DNA of 64,000 nucleotides from Lycium barbarum (Eukaryota; Streptophyta; Magnoliopsida; Solanales; Solanaceae). Below are positions 56,901-64,000 of the stretch, in pieces (within the stretch, counting starts at the first letter, position 1; every line of letters starts with the position of its first letter). The stretch spans positions 22,204,380-22,268,379 of the forward strand of contig NC_083344.1 of assembly GCF_019175385.1 (NCBI RefSeq), written 5' to 3'. Under the pieces are notes generated by a model that had not been told where the DNA came from, did no database searches, and was given only the letters and a program-made list of their open reading frames with translations. The translations under genes were made by a program, and so were the position numbers.

Positions 56901-58274
56901 AGTGCTTGGAGGTGTTTCAGCTCTACCGTATGTAAGATTGGTGGATCTGTTTCGCCATAGGATCGTGGTTATGGCACTTGGATTGTGCCATCCTTGGGTG
57001 CCCGGTCTTAACACTAGTCAGATGGATATTACCTGATAAGTGGTTAATGATCAGTTGCTTTTGATCAAGTTCGTGTATTATATTAGTTTACTAACTCATT
57101 ATGCAAATCTTGTCATTTTAGGTTTTATACGAATGCTGGAGTCTTACTCTACCTGGTTGATTGAATACTCTAGATCAGAGTAGTTGGGTCTTGACTTTGA
57201 TTAGCAAGCCTTGAAGAAGGTTGCATTGAATGCGGGAACGATTTCAGATAGCATTGAGTAGACAAAAGTCTTATAGTGATAAACAAGATTATGATTTGAA
57301 GCTTATGAAAGGGAGTAATTTGAAAGTTCTCAATACGAAATGAGTCATGAGATTCAGTCGAACGGTAGGTAAAATCTTACGTATATTATTTCTTGTGGGA
57401 TTGGAATCGAATCAGGTTGGTGCATGTGAACTTGCTTTACCTCTGTGATTGTCTGTTGTTCATATCTCGTGTTTCACATGTCCATGCTTAGATCATATGT
57501 TCGTAAGGATAGCCATGATTCAGTCCAAAAAAAAAAGTGGAGCTAGATTAAAATTTGACTTGCGAAGAAGGTTCAATATCTATTGTAAAGACAAGTGCGA
57601 TAATTGAGCTCGAACAAGGTTTCTTAAGTGGAAGTATCGTGTGCAAATCATGTTTTTTTAAGGCTTTATTAGGATATCGATATCGTCTCTAGTTGAGTTG
57701 TTTGAGCTCGAGAAGACAATGCTATTTTATTAAGAAAACAAGTGTGATAGGCCCTGATAAGGTTAGGTTGGACCAAAATACAGCTTGGAGCAGGTAAAGT
57801 TTCCTTTTCTCTTCGAACAAGAAAAATTCATGACTTAAATTTATAGTGAGTGACTGCTTTTAGGGGTTTCTTTTACCGTTAGCAGTGTTGTATGAGATAT
57901 TGAAAGAAGGATAAGTTGTGGGGTGCAAGCGTATTACCGATAAGATTATGGGCAATAGGTTGTGGTGGTAGCTAAGAGACTTCTTATGCTGCAAGAGGTA
58001 CAAATTATATTATGTGAATACGTCCGAGAGTGCATTTATGATCGGATCCATGTTATTGAGACTGACATAGTGCTGGTAAATGCGAATTGCGTCTTTTTGT
58101 AGGAAGTTGTTATTCTGTATTCGAACATATGACTTTGTTGGTTATGGATGAACAAGTATTCTGAGGTCAGAGTATTATAGTAGGACTATCTACAAAAAAA
58201 GATCGCATTGATAATATGAGTGGGACATGCGTACTGAGTATTCATATCCTGACAATTTCGAAAAGTCCTTGAAC
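53905..58274 (+). other. R6 internal region, no coding seen
   Basis: About 4.4 kb with no recognisable gag or pol in any frame. It has a 49-bp tandem repeat at 56751-56945, listed separately. Nothing else noted. Confidence 0.75.
56751..56945 (+). repeat. 49-bp tandem repeat, about four units
   Basis: Units start at 56751, 56800, 56849 and 56898 (AGGAGCATGTGGATGTGTTC and variants), becoming more divergent to the right. Confidence 0.85.
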
Positions 58275-58311
58275 ACGTTCGAGGACGAACGTCATTTTAA
58301 GTGGTGGAGAA
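58275..58311 (+). promoter_or_regulatory. R6 PPT-proximal stem-loop and PPT
   Basis: ACGTTCG / CGAACGT around AGGA (58275-58292): the stem sequence differs from the other families but stays fully paired. A weak PPT, AAGTGGTGGAGAA, precedes the 3' LTR. Confidence 0.85.
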
Positions 58312-60157
58312 TGTAATAACCCATATTAAATTAGGGGTTATTTTGGTATTTAATCAAAATAGCAAAAAAAAATATATATAGAAGAATTAAGTGGTACAAA
58401 ATAAAAGAAAAGGAGGATTAAAGGGTCCTTTAGAAAAAAAAAAAAAAACGATGTGGGCCAAGCCCACAAAAAGAAAAAAAAAGGAAAAAGAAAATAAAGA
58501 GTAAAAGGGAATAAGAGAGTTAAACGTGAATTGCAGAAGCAAAAACAATAGAAGCCGAACAGAGAAAAAAAATTAAAAAAAAATACGCAGTAGAAGAAGG
58601 GAGAAAAAGAGAGGAAGAGAAAGGAGAAAAATAAAGATTTTCCACCCAACTCATTAAGGTAATGATTCTAATCTTTTATTTATGTTTATTACATAATTAT
58701 GGGTGAATCTTTATGGTGAAAATATGGGGATATTTTGAGGAATTGAGAAAGTTTAGCTCTAGGGTTTTTCAATCAAAATCATTAATTTCAAAGGGCAAAT
58801 AGTGTCGGATTTTAGACTTCTATATATCGTTTGAATCCTCGTTATGGTCTTCCCGAAAACATATTTCTTGTTGGGTTTTGGACACATTAACCAGAAGGCA
58901 TTTTTGTCCTTTAAAATTTGACTTTAATCGTTTAAGCCTCTAAAAATATAGAAGTGGTTTACCATAAGGGTTTTGACCATCCTAAATCCATTTTTGTGTA
59001 GTTTGAGGCAATCCCGAGACTCGAGAATGCAGTTTTGAATTGTTGGGAAGTGTGCTTGAATTGTGAATTTGAGGTAAGTGAGACTTTAAGCTTTGAGTAC
59101 TTGCTTTTCAAAACCCATTTTAAAAATATGTTTTGTCTGCCTGGTCCATGTGTTGGGGCGAGCGTGTGCTTGGCAGAATCGGTGGTCCTTAAGGCCAACC
59201 GCATATACTTTATTTTCAAATAATCCAAAACTCTCTTTATAAATTATTTTGTGATGTGATATAGATGTGAGCCATGATATTGGGGCATTGTGTATGCTTC
59301 CCTAAGCATTGTGTATGCTTCTTGATTATATTGGGGCATTGTGTATGCTTCCCTTAGCATTGTGTATGCTTGATGATATTGGAGCATTTTGTATGCTTCC
59401 CTTAGCATTGTGTATGCTTTCTGATGATATTGGGGCATTGTGTATGCTTCCCTTAGCATTGTGTATGCTTCCTGACATATTTGGCACATTGTGTATGTTG
59501 CCGTGGATTCATAGTGTTGACTAATTCTTTAACTGCCACTTGTGTCGGTTCGTAGTTTAAATTGTGTTGAGATATATAATATATTTGATAAACAGTGGTT
59601 TGGACCTTGGTTGTTGCTATTATATAATGATATATTCATGTGCATAAGATTTTTGTGCTTGTTGTGTGTTGTATTTTCTAACACTTCTTCCAGGGGTATT
59701 TAAAGTGGTGGGTCGAGGATCTTACTGGGTTATATTTACATATAGCTCAGTCCTTTCCTGCATGTCCATGCAGATACTCTAACTGACGACAATGCTAGTA
59801 GTTGACGAGTTTGCTGGAGTTGATCTATTAGTTGAGGTGAGCCGCCGCTTTGTTTGTGGAGGCTGCCAAAAGTGTCGTTATCATCTATTTATTAATGTCT
59901 TTCCTTTTGGGGTTTTTAAACCCGAGTGTTTTGTAATTCTCTTAGATGCTCCATGGTCTAGTGTGGGATTTGGGCAAGAGTATTTGGTTAATTTTTTGAG
60001 ACACTAATTATCCATAATTAATTATTATATTATTTGAGTGCTTATTTAATTTTGTTAATGCTTTAAAATTATGATTAAGATATGAAAATGTGGTTCGCCT
60101 GGCCGGTGGTGTGTGCTGGGTGCCAATCACGTCTACGGGGTATTTTGGGACGTGACA
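58312..60157 (+). repeat. R6 3' LTR
   Basis: 1846 bp, matching 51930-53805, with differences in A-tract lengths and in the minisatellite copy number. Confidence 0.95.
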
Positions 60158-60162
60158 GAGAT

Positions 60163-60394
60163 TTCCCCGACCTAGGGGGGATTATTAGTCGCCGAGGACT
60201 CCTGTATCATCCGGTGGTCGAGGAGGGACTTCTTACAGAGGCGGTGCTCAGTCAGGCCGGGGTACTTCCCATGGTTCTAGAGGTGGGTCCCAGCCAGCTT
60301 GTGGTGGGACTCAGAGTGCGAGAGGGGGATCCCAGACTGGGCATGGTGGAGCCTATTATTACTCATTTCCTGGTAGGCCCCAGCCTCAGATGCT
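60163..60394 (+). pseudogene. gag: R1 gag tail
   Basis: Continues after R6 with FPRPRGDY, a TAG, then a Gly-, Ser- and Gln-rich linker (GGSQPACGGTQSARGGSQ) typical of the stretch between zinc knuckle and protease in this group. Confidence 0.75.
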
Positions 60395-60790
60395 GTGATC
60401 TCAGGTACCATTTCTGTCCGTCATAGAGCAGCATCTCTGTTATTTAATCTTGGATCCACTTATTCATATGTATCTGCATTTCATGTCGTTGGTTCGGATT
60501 TACCCTGTGATAGCATAGATATACTTGTTCATGTGTCTACTCCAGTCGGAGATTCTGTGGTTATTGATAAAGTCTACCGATCTTGTTTAGTTACTTTTAT
60601 GGGGTACGACAGTTGAGTAGATCTGATAATTCTGGATATGGTGGACTTTGATATTATATTGGGTATGTCTTGGCTTTGTCCTTGTCATTCGATCTTGGAC
60701 TATCACACCTGCTGGGCATTCCTAAGATTAAGTGGAGAGGTACTCCTAGTCCCGCTCCGAAGAAGATTATTTCTTTCCTTCGGCGAAGAA
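60395..60790 (+). pseudogene. pol: R1 aspartic protease, inactive
   Basis: Recognisable from ISGTISV through the flap and ILDMVDFDIILGMSW. The active-site stretch, FDPGSTYSYV in relatives, reads FNLGSTYSYV (codons at 60443-60454), so the catalytic Asp is Asn. A TGA replaces Trp in MGYDTW (about 60614). A frameshift follows near 60700. Confidence 0.85.
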
Positions 60791-61620
60791 GTTAGTAAGT
60801 AAGGGGTGTTTAGCGTATTTGGCGCATGTTCATGATACGACTGTTGTATCTCCACCCCTTGAGTCTATCCCTATTGTGAGTGAGTTCGCAAAGGTATTTC
60901 CGTCAAATTTGTCGGGTATGTCACCCGATCATGACATTGATTTCTGTATCGACGTAGATCCGGGTACTCATCCTATTTCCATCCCATCGTATCGGATGGC
61001 CCCTGCCGAGTTGAGAGAGCTTAAGGAATAATTGCAGGATTTATTGAATAAAGGGCTCATTAGACCTAGCGTCTCCCCTTGGGGTGCTCCTGTGTTATTT
61101 GTGAAGAAGAAAGATGGGACCATGAGGAAGTGTATTAATTACCGCTAGTTGAACAAGTTCACTATTGTGAACAATTGCCCTATACCCCGAATTGATGATC
61201 TGTTTGACCAACTTCAGGGTGCTTCGGTGTTTTCGAAGATCGAATTGTGTTCCGACTATCACCAGTTGAAGATCAGGGCAGAGGATACTCCGAAGACACC
61301 ATTTCAGATGAGATATAGCCACTATGAGTTTCTAGTGATGTCTTTTAGGCTTACCAATGCCCCGGCTGCATTTATGACTTTGATGAATGGCATCTTTAGG
61401 CCGTTCCTTGATTCTTTTTTTTATTGTGTTTATTGATGAAATCTTGGTGTATTCCAACAGTAGAGTGGAGCATGAGAGCCATCTTTGTATCGTCCTTGGG
61501 TTATTAAAGTAACATAGTTTATTTGCTAAATTTTCTAAGTTTGAGTTCTGGTTAGAGTCTGTGGCCTTCTTGGGTCATGTGGTGTCCAAGGAGGGGATTA
61601 TGGTTAATCCATAGAAGATT
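60791..61620 (+). pseudogene. pol: R1 reverse transcriptase, inactive
   Basis: Gypsy RT, recognisable from SEFAKVFPSNLSG and YRMAPAELRELKE through fingers and palm. Motif A reads [10 protein letters not shown], where relatives have KIDLRSGYHQ: catalytic Asp to Glu (codon 61242-61244). Motif C reads FIDEILVYS instead of F(I/V)DD: second Asp to Glu (61438-61440), just after a one-base slip in a T run (61414-61422). In-frame stops at KE-stop-LQD (61029), YR-stop-LNK (61147), LLK-stop (about 61511) and NP-stop-KIE (about 61612); three of the four are one C-to-T change from Gln. Confidence 0.92.
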
Positions 61621-61626
61621 GAGGCT

Positions 61627-62200
61627 GTGAGGGGTTGGGTGAGGCCCACTACTGTTACCGAGATTCGTAGTTTTGTGGGTTTGGCTAGTTATTACCGTCG
61701 CTTTGTGAAGGGTTTTGCTGCCATTGCTTCGTCCTTGACCAGATTGACTCAAAAGGATATTCCCTTCCAGTGGATGGATGATGGTGAAGAGAGCTTTCAA
61801 AAGCTCAAGCATCTTTTGACCGCTGCCCCGACCCTAGCCTTACCTATGGAGGGCAAGGACTTCGCTGTCAATTGTGATGTTTCCCGTATGTGTTTGAGTG
61901 CGGTGTTGATACATGAGGGTAGGGTGATAGCTTATGCCTCCCATCAGTTAAAAGTTCACGAGAAGAATTACCCTACCCATGATTTGGAGTTGTTGGCCGT
62001 AGTCTTCGCCTTGAAGCTTTGGAGGAATTACTTGTACAGTGTCCATTATGACGTTTTTACCGATCATCGTAGCCTTTAGCATGTGTTTACCCAGAGAGAT
62101 CTTAATTCCAGGAAACACCGATGGATGGAGCTCCTTAAGGATTATAATATCTCTATTCTGTATCACCCTGGTAAATCCACTGTTGTGGCTGATGCTTTGA
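61627..62200 (+). pseudogene. pol: R1 RT connection and RNase H
   Basis: The frame from 61627 is open to 62077 and is the best-preserved part. The RNase H triad is present: Asp in NCDVS, Glu in HDLELL, Asp in FTDHRSL. A TAG then replaces Gln before HVFTQRDLN (62078). The domain continues to KSTVVADALSRK, the usual end of RNase H in this clade. Confidence 0.9.
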
Positions 62201-63580
62201 GCCGCAAAGCAGTGAGTATGGGGTGTTGGGCTCGATTCATCATTTTCGAGCGTCTGTTGGCCATGGAGGTTCAGACTCTAGCCAACAGTTTCGTCCGTCT
62301 TAATATTTCAGCCCCGAGCAGAATTTTGGCTTGCATAGAGGTGAAGTCATCGTTATTGGATCGGATCAAGGCTCATCAGTTTGAGGATGCTCAGTTGAGC
62401 AAGATCCGAGATGGGATTTCGAGGGGTGAGGTCAAGGAGGCCGTGATTAATTCTGAGGGCATTTTGAGGATTAGAGGGCGCGTGTGCATTCCTCGTGTTG
62501 GTGATCTGATTTAGTTGATCTTATCTGAGGACCATAGCTCTCTCTATTCCATTCATATGGGAACTACTAAGATGTACCATGACTTGAGACAACACTATTA
62601 GTGGCGTCGTATGATGATATAGTTGATTTTGTGGCTAAGTGTGGAAATTTTCAACATGTAAAGTATGAGCACCAGAGACCCGGTGGCGTGCTTCAGAGGA
62701 TGCCCATTCCAGGGTGGAAGTGGGAGAGGATTACCATGGATTTTGTCATGAGTCTTCCGAAGACCCTTGGCAAGCTTGATTCTATTTGGAGGATAGTGGA
62801 TTGATTGACTAAGTCATTTTCAACACTTTGTTCCAGTTAAGGTCTCTATACCGCGAAGAAGTTAGCCAAGATGTATATCCGGGATATTGTGAGATTATAT
62901 GGGATCCCTATTTCTGTTGTATCTGATCGGGGTACTATCTTCACTTCCCGATTCTGCAAAGCATTTCATGAGGAGCTGGGTACCCGATTGGACTTTAATA
63001 CAACTTTCCATCCCAAGAACGATGGCTAATCCAAGCGACCCATTCAAGTCCTTGAGGACATGTTGAGAGCGTGTGTTATTGACTCTGGTTGTCATTAGGA
63101 TCAACACTTGCCCTTAGTGGAGTTTGCCTACAACAACAGTTATCATTCGAGTATTGGTATGACACTTTTTGAGGCTTTATATGGTAGGAGGTATAGATCT
63201 CCGATTGGTTGGTTTGATGGGTTCAAGGCTCGACCCGGGAGCGTGGATCTATTGAGAGAGTCCCTCGATAGAGTGAGAGTTATTCAGGCCAGACTCGTGG
63301 TAGCTTAGAGCCGACAAAAGATGTATGCGGACCGGAAGGTTCGGGATTAAAGTTTGCTATTGGTGATCAGGTTTTATTGAAGGTTTCACCCATGAAAGGT
63401 GTTATGAGGTTTGGTAAGATAGGCAAGTTGAGCCTTAGATACATTGGCCCGTTTGAGATCATGGATTGTATCGGTGATGTAGATTATGAGTTAGCATTGC
63501 CGCCAAGCTTGGCAGGAGTTCACCCGCTCTTTCATGATTCGATGCTGAAGAAAATACCATGCCGACGGTACCTACATTGT
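62201..63580 (+). pseudogene. pol: R1 integrase, inactive
   Basis: HHCC domain: the two His are kept (EDHSSLYSIH), but the final Cys pair reads AKCGNFQ, so the last Cys is Phe. The catalytic core retains Asp in TMDFVMSLPK and in VSDRGTIF, but the catalytic Glu is Lys (about 63033-63035, in SKRPIQVLEDML). Stops at DLI-stop-LIL (62513), HY-stop-W (about 62599), VD-stop-LTK (about 62802), DG-stop-SK (about 63027), GCH-stop-DQ (about 63096) and VA-stop-SRQ (about 63306). Frameshifts occur near 62600, 62800 and 63350. The GPFEI/HPLFHDSMLKK module follows. Confidence 0.9.
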
Positions 63581-63790
63581 CCGTTGGGATTCCATATTGC
63601 TTGATGAGAATTTGACTTATGAGGAGGAGCCTATCGTGATCTTGGATAGGTTTGTTCGGAAGTTGAGGTCCAAGGAGATTGCTTCTGTGAAGGTGAAATG
63701 GAAGCACCATCCCATGGAAAAGGCTACTTAGGAAACTGAGCCCGATATGTGTAGCCGATATCTCCAGTTATTCGTTGATTCAGGTATTTC
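63581..63790 (+). pseudogene. pol: R1 chromodomain-like C-terminus
   Basis: The frame containing LTYEEEPIVILDRFVRKLRS, then KEIASVKVKWKHHPMEKAT-stop-ETEPDM, matches the C-terminal chromodomain-like region of Tekay/Del chromoviruses. A TAG replaces the conserved Trp (TGG). This assigns R1 to that clade. Confidence 0.8.
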
Positions 63791-63846
63791 CCTACTTTCC
63801 TTCTTTTCTTTGCTCAAGGACGACCAACGGTTAAATTGGTATCAGA

Positions 63847-64000
63847 TGTAACGACCCGTTTGGTCGTTATAGTTCTTTCGGCTTTTTTGATGGTTCCTGA
63901 GCATTGATTTTCTTGCTTTTGACCCGAGGGAACCGCTGATATGCTTCCCGGGGTGCCTAGACCGAATTCTGGAAACTTTGGTGAAAATATAAGCTTAAAG
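63847..64000 (+). repeat. R1 3' LTR, start only
   Basis: Begins TGTAACGACCCG at 63847 with an inverted repeat (TAACGACC / GGTCGTTA), typical of LTR starts in this group. The preceding PPT is badly decayed. It continues past the window. Confidence 0.75.

Larger units (their letters stand above)
51930..60157 (+). mobile_element. R6: LARD-like LTR retrotransposon
   Basis: 8228 bp. Starts TGTAATAACCC and ends TTTGGGACGTGACA. TSD GAGAT at 51925-51929 and 60158-60162. LTRs 51930-53805 and 58312-60157; internal region of 4506 bp with PBS and PPT but no gag-pol similarity. It is inserted in R1 gag. Confidence 0.96.

Overview
This window looks like gene-free, repeat-dense heterochromatin from a plant nuclear genome, most likely Solanaceae. 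That assignment is an inference from the Tekay-type Ty3/Gypsy remains, the RTE LINE with its TTG tail and the LTR style. I see no host gene, tRNA gene, organellar insert or CRISPR array. Almost every base belongs to LTR retrotransposons stacked inside one another, and most boundaries can be fixed to the base from TG...CA ends, 5-bp target-site duplications (TSDs), primer-binding sites (PBS) and polypurine tracts (PPT).

Nesting, outermost to innermost. R1 is a decayed gag-pol element of Tekay/Del chromovirus type. Its 5' LTR ends at 1865, its gag starts at 2058, its pol ends near 63790 and its 3' LTR starts at 63847. R2 (3038-51564, + strand) sits in R1 gag. R3 (4511-39084, - strand) sits in the R2 5' LTR and has the unusual form LTR-internal-LTR-internal-LTR. 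R4 (16317-33702, +) sits in the second internal region of R3, and the first internal region keeps the matching empty site. R5 (18080-26157, +) sits in the R4 5' LTR. Separately, R6 (51930-60157, +) is inserted in the zinc-knuckle codons of R1 gag, a 5'-truncated RTE LINE (39147-40609) lies in the R2 5' LTR, and a truncated minus-strand LTR (about 42535-45528) lies in the R2 internal region.

Only R1 ever encoded a full gag-pol, and it is dead: it has many in-frame stops, mostly explainable as C-to-T or G-to-A changes, and lost catalytic residues in protease, reverse transcriptase and integrase. R2, R3, R5 and R6 have long LTRs (1.8-3.1 kb) and non-coding or nearly non-coding interiors, so they are LARD-like non-autonomous elements. 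R4 keeps a capsid-less Gag with a zinc knuckle (TR-GAG-like). R2 and R3 share a small acidic ORF in the position of gag.

The most interesting content is a set of cis-acting signals shared by families whose other sequence differs greatly. (1) All six families carry, 40-47 nt after the PBS (R2 lacks its PBS), a two-stem hairpin whose 8-nt loop ends in a 6-nt palindrome (GCGCGC, GCCGGC, GTGCAC, GGCGCC or GAGCTC). Its stems covary, which is the architecture of a kissing-loop RNA dimerisation site. (2) A stem-loop with an AGGA loop sits directly upstream of the PPT in five families. (3) The LTRs share donor-like AAGGTATG motifs and a conserved module of about 65 nt with branch point, pyrimidine tract and CAG, suggesting a leader intron. 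(4) The interiors of R2 and R5 contain a 5S rRNA-derived domain with a recognisable pol III internal control region. Together these fit a group of non-autonomous elements that kept the RNA signals needed to be packaged and copied by a Tekay-like partner of the R1 type.
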